From NCBI GenBank assembly GCA_024404815.1, contig JAKSPL010000003.1, positions 1 to 64,000 of the forward strand: a DNA stretch of 64,000 nt. Reading direction: 5' to 3'. Below are positions 1 through 8,766 of the stretch, piece by piece (position 1 is the stretch's first letter; every line of letters starts with the position of its first letter). This DNA comes from Oscillospiraceae bacterium (GTDB taxonomy: Bacteria; Bacillota; Clostridia; Oscillospirales; Ruminococcaceae). Made by a program: the position numbers and the translations under genes. The notes beneath the pieces were generated by a model. The model was not told where the DNA came from. It worked only from the letters and a program-made list of their open reading frames with translations, and ran no database searches.

Positions 1-1
1 T

Positions 2-61
2 GATATTCACATTTACTACAAGTTTATTGATAAGGGTTATACTGCAAAGTCCGATATTTAA
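2..61 (+). CDS. C-terminal end of a plus-strand gene (partial)
   Basis: An open frame enters from the left edge and ends at TAA (59-61), giving a C-terminus of 19 residues ending YTAKSDI. It is convergent with the minus-strand gene that ends at 71, which fits a gene end here. The piece is too short to identify, and another frame is also open over this stretch, so the call is tentative. Confidence 0.35.
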   Translation, partial: DIHIYYKFIDKGYTAKSDI

Positions 62-70
62 TTCAATGGG

Positions 71-709
71 TTACTTTATGGTTGCCTGACTAATGATGCG
101 GAGAATGGTTGCAGCATCGTTTGCCGTGAGTTTCGTATCGCCGTCACAGTTTGCGTTAATCCGTCCCTGTTTTGTAATATTTGCAGATGGATCCTCTGCT
201 GCAACACGAGCGGTCAGAATCGCATCAGAAATGTCAACATCATCGTTGCAGGTCGCATCGCCTCTCAGCGTCATGCCTTCCGGCATCGTTGTGGAGTGAT
301 CAGATGCGTTCATGGTCGACGTACCGATCGAGGTCGTGGTTGTATACGGTGTCGTGCTTGTTGTGGATGTACCGATTAATCTTGTAGTCGTTATTGTAGT
401 GGGGGATGTAGATGTAGTTGTACCGATCTCGTACATATCTTCATTCAATGATGCAGATGTGGCTACACCGATCGCGTACATATCTTCATCCAATGATGCA
501 GATGTGGTTGTACCGATCTCGTACATATCTTCATCCAATGATGCAGATGTGGTTGTACCAATCTCGTACATATCTTCGAACGGTGTAGTGCCGGTAGTAG
601 TGACTTCGTTTGCGCTTGCAGACGCTGTGCTGCTCATCAGTGCGCAGCTGGATGAACCCATAGCAACAAGTGCCATCATAGAAGTGATTTGTTTTGTGAA
701 TTTTCTCAT
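71..709 (-). CDS. Secreted repeat protein with C-terminal dockerin
   Basis: A protein of about 212 residues: signal peptide, four tandem 15-residue repeats with core EDMYEIGTTTSAS, a Thr/Ser-rich linker carrying decayed IGTST copies, and a C-terminal dockerin with two Ca-binding segments (GDATCNDDVDISDA and NANCDGDTKLTANDA). The ATG at 709 is chosen because GGAGG lies 8 bases upstream; an upstream in-frame ATG has no such site. The start lies one base beyond the stop of the radical SAM gene, so translation is probably coupled. Dockerins bind cohesins, so the protein should be displayed on a cohesin-bearing complex. The repeat block resembles no enzyme domain I recognise and could be a linker, or a substrate of the neighbouring radical SAM enzyme. 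Confidence 0.88.
   Translation of the reverse strand: MRKFTKQITSMMALVAMGSSSCALMSSTASASANEVTTTGTTPFEDMYEIGTTTSASLDEDMYEIGTTTSASLDEDMYAIGVATSASLNEDMYEIGTTTSTSPTTITTTRLIGTSTTSTTPYTTTTSIGTSTMNASDHSTTMPEGMTLRGDATCNDDVDISDAILTARVAAEDPSANITKQGRINANCDGDTKLTANDAATILRIISQATIK
427..600 (-). repeat. Four 45-bp tandem coding repeats
   Basis: Four consecutive copies of a 45-bp unit lie inside the dockerin gene and encode EDMY(E/A)IG plus a TTTSASL-type tail. Copies two to four are nearly identical in DNA, which suggests recent duplication or slippage. The unit is in frame, so copy number can change without frameshift. Confidence 0.9.
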
Positions 710-710
710 A

Positions 711-1685
711 TCATTTTCCTCCGTTTTTGTTTGCAATCAATTCAAGTGCACATAATATCTGCACTTGTTCTTCCATACAGGCTGCTTCCGAAATGTCCCG
801 CACGGTTCCTGTCGTGACCATTTTTCGGCAGGCACAGGAATTGCGGCAGTATTCGGCAATCTCACAGCCCTCACATCGTTCTGACAGCATCGAATAGTCA
901 GGGAATGCTTCCCTTGCTTTTTCGGGCTGAATGCCGACAGATAAGCTGCCGCACAGGAATTCCGAACGGTTCTGGAACTGGACACAGGGATAAAACCGAC
1001 CGTCCCAGTTGATGAACAGCTTATTTTTGCAGATCTCGCATAGACTTGTTTTTTTGCCTTTGATCCGCTCGATTTTCTGGGCAAGTTCAAACACCATCAG
1101 GTTCGGGATCCGTGCAATTTTCTGCCACTGTTCCTTCATGATATCACCGAATTGGTCGATGTCGGCAGGATCCGTATTTGCATCCAGAGTGGCGGATACT
1201 TTTTTCGCGCCGAGATTTTTGAGGTGCAGGATGTTGTCATATAAATACGGGAGCGTTTCTTCGGTGTAGACGAGCTGGAACAATGTGTTCGTATGATGCT
1301 TGACAAGCAGTTTTGCCTTTTCGTCCAGAAGCTTCGGGTCAACACCGCGTTCTGCACATTTTGCCCCGTCATGCGACATATTGAGAACAATTTTATGCTC
1401 TGCGCACCACATGATGAATTCTTCATCCAGCATAGTACCGTTTGTGGTGATGACCAGTGTTTTGGCTTTCAGGTTATCGCAAAAAAACCGTACCTTATCC
1501 TTGTAGAGCAGCGGTTCGCCTCCGAACAGGAATACGGTATCTGCATCTCCGCGCTGATTGATAAAATCCGCGACACGATGCATGGTTTCATCTGACATCG
1601 AGCCGAATTCCGTGTTCATCTTTTTTTCGTAGCAGTAGCTGCAATGCAGATTACATTGATTGGTAATACTGATCGTATATTCCAA
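711..1685 (-). CDS. Radical SAM/SPASM peptide- or protein-modifying enzyme
   Basis: A protein of about 324 residues. The radical SAM cluster motif is CNLHCSYC (Cys 11, 15, 18), followed by FGGEPLL, the GGE motif. The C-terminal third is Cys-rich in SPASM style (CEIC, then YPC, then CEGCEIAEYCRNSCAC), which normally holds auxiliary Fe-S clusters. Family members mature RiPP peptides or sulfatases. The TTG at 1685 is preferred because a perfect GGAGGTGA lies 5 bases upstream; an ATG at 1736 has only a weak site and would add 17 residues. The next gene starts one base after the stop, so the repeat-dockerin protein is the obvious candidate substrate. No sulfatase, leader-recognition domain or peptide exporter gene lies beside it. 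Confidence 0.88.
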   Translation of the reverse strand: MEYTISITNQCNLHCSYCYEKKMNTEFGSMSDETMHRVADFINQRGDADTVFLFGGEPLLYKDKVRFFCDNLKAKTLVITTNGTMLDEEFIMWCAEHKIVLNMSHDGAKCAERGVDPKLLDEKAKLLVKHHTNTLFQLVYTEETLPYLYDNILHLKNLGAKKVSATLDANTDPADIDQFGDIMKEQWQKIARIPNLMVFELAQKIERIKGKKTSLCEICKNKLFINWDGRFYPCVQFQNRSEFLCGSLSVGIQPEKAREAFPDYSMLSERCEGCEIAEYCRNSCACRKMVTTGTVRDISEAACMEEQVQILCALELIANKNGGK

Positions 1686-1841
1686 GTAGTTCACCTCCTT
1701 GACGTATAAAATAGGATTTTTTGTCTGTTGGTTCATCTGCCACCATAAACATAGACGGGAAGCAGCAACAATGCGTCACATTTTTTTGAAAAATTTTTTA
1801 TTCTTTTTGCAGCCGTGTTCCCGATTCTGTCGTCAGAATCA

Positions 1842-4565
1842 TCAGCGGACCACATTGGACAGAAGCAGACGTTTCATCATGGAAAAATCAGACACGTTCA
1901 GTTGTCCGTCATTGCACAAATCAGCCGCTTTCCAGTTCGGAAGTGTCACATTCGGGAGCGTGAGAAGCCATTTCTGTATCAGTACAACATCGGCAATGGT
2001 AAACACCCCGTCTGCATTCACATCACCGACCACAGAATCGGACGGAACAAGTTCCAGTCTGTTTGTCGGCAGGGTATTCTGATTATCAAATTTGACAGTC
2101 GGATCTTTGCCTTTGACAAGCGAATTGTCGGTGTCATACATAGCCAGACAGATCGTTGCATTTTCATCGAGTTCTCCGTCATATTCAAACAGAAATGCTC
2201 TTTCATCCTCATCATGGAATGTGCCTTTTTCAATCAGGACAGGCTCACCGAAATTCTCCAGTTTGTTGCCGTTTCGATCGGTGATTTCAGCGCAAAGACT
2301 GATATTGAAAAATGCGGGCGCAACACCTGTGTTTTTGATCGTCACTTTCAGCTTGTTTTCGTTTCGCTTTGCGGAGGTCACGGTGAAATTATAGCCGATC
2401 CGATTCACCATTTCGTCAATCAGATCTTTTTGTTCGCTATAAAATTTGTATCCGCATTGGCCGTCCTGATCGAGTGCTGTGAGCGTCAGATGTGCAATTT
2501 CAATGCATTCACGGAAACGCGTTTCTGTCCATTTCAGCGGTCCGTATGGATTGTTATCGTATGCCAGCATCATGCTGTATGGTCCCAGATTTTCCGCAAG
2601 GACAGGCATATTTGCATAGTACGATCTGCGCAGGTTCCATTCTCTGCCGACACTTCCGATCAGACCGTCATCACGTTTGGCAACACCGATCGACAAAGCA
2701 TAATCATATACATCATTTTTTGCATCGGACGTGATCGCAAGCAGCGTTTTCTGGAATGCATCCTTGTAATGTTTGATCATATCCTTCTGGATTTCAACAG
2801 ACGGCATTTCACTTCCGTTCACCTGTGAAAAATGCCATTCTCCCCAGTTGCCGAACGGTCGGATATCAATCAATTCCACTCTGGGATCCCCATCGAAATG
2901 TTCTGCCATAGCCGTGGCAAAATCTTTGCAGGCCTGCAAATAGATCGGATCATCCCAGACAGGGACATCCAGTTCGATATTCGGATTGTCTTTCAGGGTG
3001 ACTCTTTTTTTCTTTGCGCCTTTGTCATAGATCCATTTCGGCACAAAATTGTGTTCTTCTCCGAAATTTGCGTCAGAACCGACAAGGTGCGAATACGGCA
3101 GGATTCGTATGACATAGGTCATGCCGTGCTTTTCGCAGGCATCCAGCATATCGTCGATTTCTTTCCAGTTGTATACGCCTTCCTGCGGATTGATGTCGTT
3201 CCAGTAATGGACACCGTTGACCAGAGTTGTAATATCCCATGCGTGATTATTCATGGAACCGCCGTTTCCGTATGGGAAGGATGCTTCGAACATTTCAGGC
3301 TCGTATACTGTCATCACAAAGCCCTTGTGTGGATTCGGAACGGCTTTTCCCGATACTTCTGTTTCATAGGTTATCGCTGATGATGCGTCAAAATTCTTGT
3401 AGGGGTCATAGATTTCTTTCGGCGGTGCTTCTGGAGCGAACAGCAGTTCATTGACCATCTCCGCCATTTTCTCCGCACCCTTTAAGTTCATATAAAGTCC
3501 GTCTTCTGTATAGTATTCGATTGCAGATTCGTATGTTTCTTCCAGACAGAACGTCAGCCATGGTGTGAAAATATCCAGAATTTCCACCTGTTCCTGTTTC
3601 GCAATTTCTTCCAGAACATCCCCGAACCACTTTGTCTGAATCAGCGGATATCTGATGCAGTCACTCAGTTCGGTGTGCTGTTTGGTAAGATAGACAGTCA
3701 TGCCCTTGGCTTTTGCACGGCGTACCATTTCGGTGACGGCGTTTCGGTATTCTGTTGCATCGGGATTGTTTCTGTTTTTGCTGTATGCAGAAATATAATC
3801 GCTGACACCCACGGCAAGAATGAAAATATCTCTGCTTTTGCCATAGTGTTCGACCGTATCAAAAAAATTGAGGCTGAGAAGCTGTTTTGCATAGATACCG
3901 TCCACGGAAAGATTGTGCAGACTGTATTTGTCCGTATCGACATAGTTTCCCAAATACTGTGCCCAGCTGTGATAGTCGTCGGATGCTGTGTTGTAGCGGC
4001 TTGCGACTGTTGCATCCCCACAAGTCCATATCGTCGGATTCTGTGCGGCACTTGCTGAAACCTGTTCGATTTCAAGTGCGCTGATAGAAAAAGGCGTTCC
4101 CGAAATACCTGCGGTTGCGTAGATATTCAGCTGACCATCTGTGACAGGGATCGTGAATGAATCGACCGCATTGTTGCCTGTCATAAAAAGCAGCTGTGCA
4201 TAGCCTTCCGCATAGATGGAAGTGGAATCGACCTTTCCTGTTGCGACTGTGATTTTGTAAACACCGTCAGGCAAATCAACGTTGAAAGTATATGCGCTGC
4301 TGCCTGTTGTAAAGCGTACAGCGTCAGAGAGTGCGCCGACACCGTCTGCGGTGACATTTTCGACTTTGGATGTATCAGAAAATCCGCAGCCTTTTGCCGA
4401 ACTATATGCGTCAGATGCAGAAATACCGATATATCCGCTTGCAGTACCGAGTCCGCCGAAATCATATTTTTTTGAAACAAGTGTTTCAGCGTTGACAACG
4501 GTTTGCATCGGCAGTGACATTGCCGTGATAATTGCAGCAAGCGCAGCAGCGATAAAACGTTTCAT
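1842..4565 (-). CDS. Secreted multidomain glycan protein with degenerate SGNH domain and dockerin
   Basis: A protein of 907 residues. The order is signal peptide (1-26), beta-sandwich (about 33-170) as found before CE12-type acetylesterases, SGNH-like domain (about 178-372), a large TIM-barrel-like domain starting at an NPHKGF motif (about 385-700) as in DUF4832-type proteins, a beta domain, and a dockerin (last 65 residues). In the SGNH part all three signatures are altered: GDS is GDA (Ala185), GxND is GVSDY, and DxxH is DGLY (Tyr358), so esterase activity is unlikely. The start at 4565 has GGAG 8 bases upstream; the longer open frame runs back through the tRNA and is not real. The barrel domain may act on plant glycans, but its substrate cannot be read from sequence. 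Confidence 0.85.
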   Translation of the reverse strand: MKRFIAAALAAIITAMSLPMQTVVNAETLVSKKYDFGGLGTASGYIGISASDAYSSAKGCGFSDTSKVENVTADGVGALSDAVRFTTGSSAYTFNVDLPDGVYKITVATGKVDSTSIYAEGYAQLLFMTGNNAVDSFTIPVTDGQLNIYATAGISGTPFSISALEIEQVSASAAQNPTIWTCGDATVASRYNTASDDYHSWAQYLGNYVDTDKYSLHNLSVDGIYAKQLLSLNFFDTVEHYGKSRDIFILAVGVSDYISAYSKNRNNPDATEYRNAVTEMVRRAKAKGMTVYLTKQHTELSDCIRYPLIQTKWFGDVLEEIAKQEQVEILDIFTPWLTFCLEETYESAIEYYTEDGLYMNLKGAEKMAEMVNELLFAPEAPPKEIYDPYKNFDASSAITYETEVSGKAVPNPHKGFVMTVYEPEMFEASFPYGNGGSMNNHAWDITTLVNGVHYWNDINPQEGVYNWKEIDDMLDACEKHGMTYVIRILPYSHLVGSDANFGEEHNFVPKWIYDKGAKKKRVTLKDNPNIELDVPVWDDPIYLQACKDFATAMAEHFDGDPRVELIDIRPFGNWGEWHFSQVNGSEMPSVEIQKDMIKHYKDAFQKTLLAITSDAKNDVYDYALSIGVAKRDDGLIGSVGREWNLRRSYYANMPVLAENLGPYSMMLAYDNNPYGPLKWTETRFRECIEIAHLTLTALDQDGQCGYKFYSEQKDLIDEMVNRIGYNFTVTSAKRNENKLKVTIKNTGVAPAFFNISLCAEITDRNGNKLENFGEPVLIEKGTFHDEDERAFLFEYDGELDENATICLAMYDTDNSLVKGKDPTVKFDNQNTLPTNRLELVPSDSVVGDVNADGVFTIADVVLIQKWLLTLPNVTLPNWKAADLCNDGQLNVSDFSMMKRLLLSNVVR

Positions 4566-4646
4566 ATACTCATCTCCATTCAGATTTTTCATTCTATAAA
4601 GGTCAAAGACGGTGGCGAAAACGCATATGTGCGATTGTACTATTAT

Positions 4647-4675
4647 ATTATACAATGATTCCTGAATTTTGTCAA
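4647..4675 (-). promoter_or_regulatory. Promoter of the large dockerin gene
   Basis: TTGACA (4670-4675) and TATAAT (4647-4652) on the minus strand are separated by 17 bases, about 80 bases upstream of the ATG at 4565. Apart from this promoter and the tRNA terminator, 4566-4900 shows nothing recognisable. Confidence 0.8.
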
Positions 4676-4859
4676 TAAGTGAAAAGAGAGCTTTCGTCCT
4701 TTGCTGTGTCGGAGGACGAAATATATGACCGTTACAAATAACTCCCTTGATCCCCTGAAGCCTGCGGAGTTTGTTTGATGTTCGCAGAATGCTTTTTAAT
4801 GAATGAGAATGAAATAGAGGTGTGCCCTTATAAAAGCATTGCTCAAATTGTTGGGAAAT

Positions 4860-4890
4860 AAAAAAAGAAGGCACGCAAAAAGCGTACCTT
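4860..4890 (-). terminator. Terminator of tRNA-Pro
   Basis: On the minus strand, 3' of the tRNA, there is a 10-bp hairpin (GAAGGTACGC with GCGTGCCTTC) followed by a run of T. Confidence 0.85.
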
Positions 4891-4900
4891 CTAGCTTTTA

Positions 4901-4977
4901 TGGTCGAGGTGACAGGACTTGAACCTGCGGCCTCTGCGTCCCGAACGCAGCGCTCTACCAAACTGAGCCACACCTCG
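4901..4977 (-). tRNA. tRNA-Pro (CGG)
   Basis: Full cloverleaf on the minus strand: acceptor CGAGGTG/CACCTCG, D-arm GCTC...GAGC, anticodon stem CTGCG/CGCAG with loop TTCGGGA (anticodon CGG), T-arm with TTCAAGT, discriminator A and an encoded CCA end. A terminator follows directly. Confidence 0.95.
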
Positions 4978-5130
4978 ATGAAATTGGAAAAACAACAAAA
5001 AAGTGCTTTCAGCTGAGAACTTGTTTTGCTCTCTCATCTGACTGCTTAGATATTATAGCACAAAGTTTCATGAAAGTCAATAGGAAATTTAGCGTTTTGA
5101 AAAAAATTATCAGAAATCACAATTTACCTC

Positions 5131-5159
5131 TTGAAATTTCAAAAGGAATGTGTTATAAT
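5131..5159 (+). promoter_or_regulatory. Promoter of SRP RNA / dnaX
   Basis: TTGAAA (5131-5136) and TATAAT (5154-5159) are 17 bases apart, about 40 bases upstream of the SRP RNA stem. From 4978 to here the sequence is AT-rich without other features. Confidence 0.75.
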
Positions 5160-5197
5160 AAATACTGTCAGTGAAACAAAGAACAAAAATCCGCAGA

Positions 5198-5332
5198 AAT
5201 TCCGGATTATAGGTGTGCGGGCCCTGTGCAGCAAAGCACCGTGAACCATGTCAGGCGGGGAACCGAGCAGCATTAAGCGGATCGCTTGGCGTGCCGCAGT
5301 CAGCCTGCACACCTATGCTCCGGAATTTTTTT
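5198..5332 (+). ncRNA. ffs: Signal recognition particle RNA (small bacterial type)
   Basis: The core (about 5211-5315) has the conserved SRP helix-8 signatures GTCAGGCGGGGAA and AGCAGC, with the ends pairing as AGGTGTGC/GCACACCT. The pairing continues outward as AATTCCGGA/TCCGGAATT and is followed by seven T, so the outer stem doubles as an intrinsic terminator. Position just before dnaX is common in Firmicutes. It guides Ffh-dependent insertion of membrane proteins. Confidence 0.9.
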
Positions 5333-5385
5333 GCAGCAGATCGTTTTCGGATCTGCCCGAATTTGATGCAGAAAGGGTGAGTGGA

Positions 5386-6999
5386 ATGCCTGCTTATGAG
5401 GCACTATACCGCAAATGGCGTCCGCAGACATTCGATGATATTGTCGCACAGCCGCATATCACGCGCACCCTTGTCAATCAGATCCTCCGCGACAAAACTG
5501 CCCATGCTTATCTGTTTACAGGTTCGCGCGGTACAGGTAAAACGACTTGTGCCCGTATCTTTGCAAAGGCAGTCAACTGTCTGCACCCGAAGAACGGCAA
5601 TCCCTGTCTGGAATGCGAGATCTGCTGTGATGCGGAAGCAGGTGCGCTGACCGATATCATCGAAATCGACGGTGCATCGAACAATGGTGTAGACGAGGTC
5701 AGAAGCCTGCGCGACAATGCCGCATTCATGCCCGTTCGCTGCAAATATAAAGTATACATTATAGATGAAGTTCATATGATGTCCGCAGGTGCGTTCAATG
5801 CATTGCTGAAAATGATTGAAGAACCGCCTGCCTATGTTAAATTTGTATTTGCAACAACGGAAATCCATAAAGTTCCTGCGACCATTCTTTCCAGATGTCA
5901 GCGGTTTGATTTCCGCCGTATTCTGCCGAATGATATTGCAGGGCGAATTCAGTATATCGCAGACCACGAGGAGTTTTCTGTGTCGGACGAGGCGGCACTC
6001 CGTATCGCTTCCCTTGCGGACGGCGGTATGCGTGATGCGCTCAGTTTGCTCGATCAATGCGCTGCGGTATCTGATGACATTCAGATCTCCACAGTCGAGG
6101 AAGCAGTCGGTGTCGCAGGCAAGGAATCCGTTTTTTCCGTGCTTGGCAATATCGCACAGCATGACGCATCTTCTGCACTCGGTACGATTGACGCACTCTA
6201 TCGTCAGTCGAAGGACATGACGCGGTTTGCGGACGAGCTTTCCCAGCAGCTTCGCAGTCTGATGCTGCTGAAAACTGCGCCGAATGATACTGGATTATTA
6301 CAGTGTATGCCTGATGATCTGGAGGCTTTGCGCGGACTTTCCGAGCAGTTTACGATGCCTGCCGTTCTGGAAGCGTTGGATGCGATTCGGCAATGCTGCG
6401 ACCGTATGACACGTTCCGGCAGCCGCCGCATGGAGCTGGAAATGACGTTGATACGCCTTTGTACGGATTTGAAAGCACAGCAGGGGGATACATCTGCACT
6501 TTCCGACCGTATTGCAAAACTGGAAGCACAGCTTGCGGATCTGCAGAAAAACGGCATCGCAGTCAATCCAAGTGGTGCAGCGCAAAAGCAAAAGTCCAAT
6601 AAAGATGTATTGGCGACCAATCTGCAAACTTCAACGCCTGCGGAAAAGGAATCCCTGCCGCCTGTGAAAAACTGGGCGGTGATTCTTGAAGAATACGATC
6701 GCATCAATCCGAGCGTCACAGGACTGCTGAGCGGCTCGGAGGCATATTATATCACCAAAAAGGACGGCAAGGAAGCCATTCATATCGTGGTCAAAAACCG
6801 TCTGTTTACCAAGCTGTTTTCCAAGGACGATGCCATCGCTCTTGGCGGATGCATCTCCAAGATTCTCGGAAAACGCTATGGACTCGGCATTTCCTACGCT
6901 GACAGCGACAAACCGCAGACTTCTCCTGTGGATGTGCTGTTACAGCGTGCCAAGGAAAGCGGCATGGACGTTTCTGCGCCCGATGCCAACCAGTTATAA
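5386..6999 (+). CDS. dnaX: DNA polymerase III subunit gamma/tau
   Basis: A protein of 537 residues starting MPAYEALYRKWRPQTF, typical of DnaX. Visible motifs are Walker A GSRGTGKTT, the Cys cluster around CLECEIC (zinc module), Walker B DEVHMM, and sensor 1/SRC in the stretch ATTEIHKVPATILSRCQRF. It is the clamp-loader ATPase of the replisome. The ATG at 5386 follows an AGGGTGA site; the frame is open upstream only because it runs through the SRP RNA. The C-terminal third has a short predicted coiled coil and a variable tau-like domain. Immediate neighbours ybaB and recR make the classic dnaX-ybaB-recR cluster. Confidence 0.96.
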   Translation: MPAYEALYRKWRPQTFDDIVAQPHITRTLVNQILRDKTAHAYLFTGSRGTGKTTCARIFAKAVNCLHPKNGNPCLECEICCDAEAGALTDIIEIDGASNNGVDEVRSLRDNAAFMPVRCKYKVYIIDEVHMMSAGAFNALLKMIEEPPAYVKFVFATTEIHKVPATILSRCQRFDFRRILPNDIAGRIQYIADHEEFSVSDEAALRIASLADGGMRDALSLLDQCAAVSDDIQISTVEEAVGVAGKESVFSVLGNIAQHDASSALGTIDALYRQSKDMTRFADELSQQLRSLMLLKTAPNDTGLLQCMPDDLEALRGLSEQFTMPAVLEALDAIRQCCDRMTRSGSRRMELEMTLIRLCTDLKAQQGDTSALSDRIAKLEAQLADLQKNGIAVNPSGAAQKQKSNKDVLATNLQTSTPAEKESLPPVKNWAVILEEYDRINPSVTGLLSGSEAYYITKKDGKEAIHIVVKNRLFTKLFSKDDAIALGGCISKILGKRYGLGISYADSDKPQTSPVDVLLQRAKESGMDVSAPDANQL

Positions 7000-7095
7000 T
7001 CTTGCTTATAGAACGCAAATGCGTTTTATAGATACAGCCGATGCGGAAACCGCAGATACGGCACTACATTTTTGAAAATTAAAGGAGAAATTCAT

Positions 7096-7443
7096 ATGAA
7101 AGCCAGAGTACCGAAACAGTTCCAGGGCGGCGGTCAGAACATGGACAGCATGATCCATCAGGCAAAGAAAATGCAGGATCAGATCACCGCATTGCAGGAA
7201 GACATCGAACAGCGCACTTTTGAAGCTGCTGCAGGCGGCGGCGCAGTTAAGGTCGTCCTCACCGGTAAAAAGACCATCGAAGCAATCACCCTCGACCCCG
7301 AAATGGTCAAGGAAGGCGATGTCGAGATGATGCAGGATCTGATTATTTCTGCTGTCAACGAGGCAATCAATACTGTGGAAGAAACCACCGAAAAGGAAAT
7401 GAGCAAGATCACCGGCGGCGTTGCTCTGCCCGGTCTGTTCTGA
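7096..7443 (+). CDS. ybaB: YbaB/EbfC nucleoid-associated protein
   Basis: A protein of 115 residues with the YbaB pattern: an N-terminal helix (MDSMIHQAKKMQDQI), a Gly-rich turn AAAGGGAVKV, then TGKKTIEAITLDPE. Family members are dimeric DNA-binding proteins that coat the nucleoid. The ATG at 7096 follows AAAGGAGAAATTC. It lies between dnaX and recR and ends six bases before recR, as expected for this conserved cluster. Confidence 0.95.
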   Translation: MKARVPKQFQGGGQNMDSMIHQAKKMQDQITALQEDIEQRTFEAAAGGGAVKVVLTGKKTIEAITLDPEMVKEGDVEMMQDLIISAVNEAINTVEETTEKEMSKITGGVALPGLF

Positions 7444-7449
7444 TTCCAT

Positions 7450-8052
7450 ATGGAAAATTTCAGCGCATTACCGCTTGTTGTATTGTCTGAAAAATTTGCA
7501 GCCCTGCCCGGCATCGGCATGAAAACCGCACAGCGTCTTGCGTATGCGGTGATGGAAATGCCTGCCGAGCAGGCTGAAAGTTTTGCTCAGGCAATTCTGG
7601 ACGCGAAGCACAATGTCCGTGAATGCCCCGTCTGTCATAATCTCACCGAGCAGAACCTTTGTCCCATCTGTGAAAGCACAAAGCGTGATGCAAGCACGAT
7701 CTGCGTTGTGGAAGGGCCGAAGGATATTACGGCGATCGAGCGGACAGGGGAGTATCATGGTGTTTATCATGTGCTGCACGGTCTGATCTCGCCGCTGGAC
7801 GGCGTCACCCCCGAACATCTCCGCATCAGCGAATTGCTGAAACGGATCCAGAACGGCGGTGTGAACGAACTCATTATGGCGACGAATCCCAGCGTGGAGG
7901 GCGAAGCAACGGCGATGTATCTCTCGCGCATCTGTAAGCCGCTGGGCGTGAAAGTCACGCGGCTCGCGTTTGGTCTGCCTGTTGGCGGAATCATCGAATA
8001 TACGGATGAGATCACATTGTTCCGTGCGCTGACGAATCGGAGCGAGATGTGA
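7450..8052 (+). CDS. recR: Recombination protein RecR
   Basis: A protein of 200 residues with helix-hairpin-helix LPGIGMKTAQRLA, a zinc finger CPVCHN...CPIC, and a Toprim domain from VVEGPKDITAIE to TNPSVEGEATAMY. RecR works with RecO/RecF in loading RecA at gaps. Length and order match the family. It overlaps the start region of the following HAD gene, so these are probably translated together. Confidence 0.97.
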   Translation: MENFSALPLVVLSEKFAALPGIGMKTAQRLAYAVMEMPAEQAESFAQAILDAKHNVRECPVCHNLTEQNLCPICESTKRDASTICVVEGPKDITAIERTGEYHGVYHVLHGLISPLDGVTPEHLRISELLKRIQNGGVNELIMATNPSVEGEATAMYLSRICKPLGVKVTRLAFGLPVGGIIEYTDEITLFRALTNRSEM

Positions 8053-8717
8053 TGGGACTGCGCGGAATCATTTTCGATCTGGACGGCACATTGCTGGACT
8101 CCATGCCCATGTGGCATGAACTCGACAGGCGTTTTCTCCGCGAGTACGGCATTGAAGCACCGCCCGATATTTCGGACATCGTAAAGAATATGACCATCGA
8201 GCAGTCGTCTGCGTACTATGCAGAGCGATTCCGTTTGCCTGTGACCGCAGAGCAGGTTGCTGACCGCATCGAACAGCTGGCAGCGGATGCCTACCGTTAT
8301 GATTTACAGCTGAAAAACGGTGCAGAAGCGTTGCTTTCAGAACTGCATCGGCGTGGGATACCCTGTGCGATCGCAAGTGTCACCTATCCGAAACTGCTGG
8401 ATGCTGTGCTGGAGCGGCTGCAAATCAAATCGTATTTTCAGACCGTTATGACACCGCCTGAGGGCGCAAACGGCAAGCATACGCCTGTGTTTTACAACGC
8501 GGTGCTTGCGGAAATGGGATTGAAAGCCTGTGAGACTGTTGTTGTCGAGGACGCGCTGTATGCCGCAGAAACCGCGCAGAAGATGGGCTTTTTCACGGTT
8601 GGCATGAAAGATGATCTGGCGAAAGAGGAATGGTGCGGACTGGAAGAGATATGCCGCCTGACCATTCACGACTGGACTGCGCTGAATCACGCGGAATTTT
8701 TGAATCTGTTTGCCTGA
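8052..8717 (+). CDS. HAD-superfamily phosphatase
   Basis: A protein of about 221 residues with motif I DLDGTLLDS, a helical cap insert, motif II around AIASVTYP, and motif III/IV around VVEDALYAAETA. This is the beta-phosphoglucomutase/phosphatase-like subgroup; the substrate is unknown. The ATG at 8052 overlaps the recR stop codon and has GGAG 9 bases upstream; a GTG at 8049 is the alternative. Motif II has Ser-Val-Thr in the usual S/T position. It is cotranscribed with recR and the next two genes by spacing. Confidence 0.88.
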   Translation: MGLRGIIFDLDGTLLDSMPMWHELDRRFLREYGIEAPPDISDIVKNMTIEQSSAYYAERFRLPVTAEQVADRIEQLAADAYRYDLQLKNGAEALLSELHRRGIPCAIASVTYPKLLDAVLERLQIKSYFQTVMTPPEGANGKHTPVFYNAVLAEMGLKACETVVVEDALYAAETAQKMGFFTVGMKDDLAKEEWCGLEEICRLTIHDWTALNHAEFLNLFA

Positions 8718-8766
8718 ACGTCGCCTGATGCGGCGTTTTTTTCTGTATATGAGAGGAGCGTTTCCG

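Noticed and set aside
427..600. CRISPR array from the 45-bp repeats
   Set aside because: The units are contiguous without unique spacers and are in frame in a secreted protein.
4566..4973. N-terminal extension of the large dockerin protein through the tRNA region
   Set aside because: The first 24 codons are an antisense-free reading of tRNA-Pro itself, and a proper ribosome site and signal peptide occur at 4565.
5248..5385. Longer dnaX start inside the SRP RNA
   Set aside because: The extension only translates the SRP RNA and terminator; the conserved N-terminus and ribosome site are at 5386.
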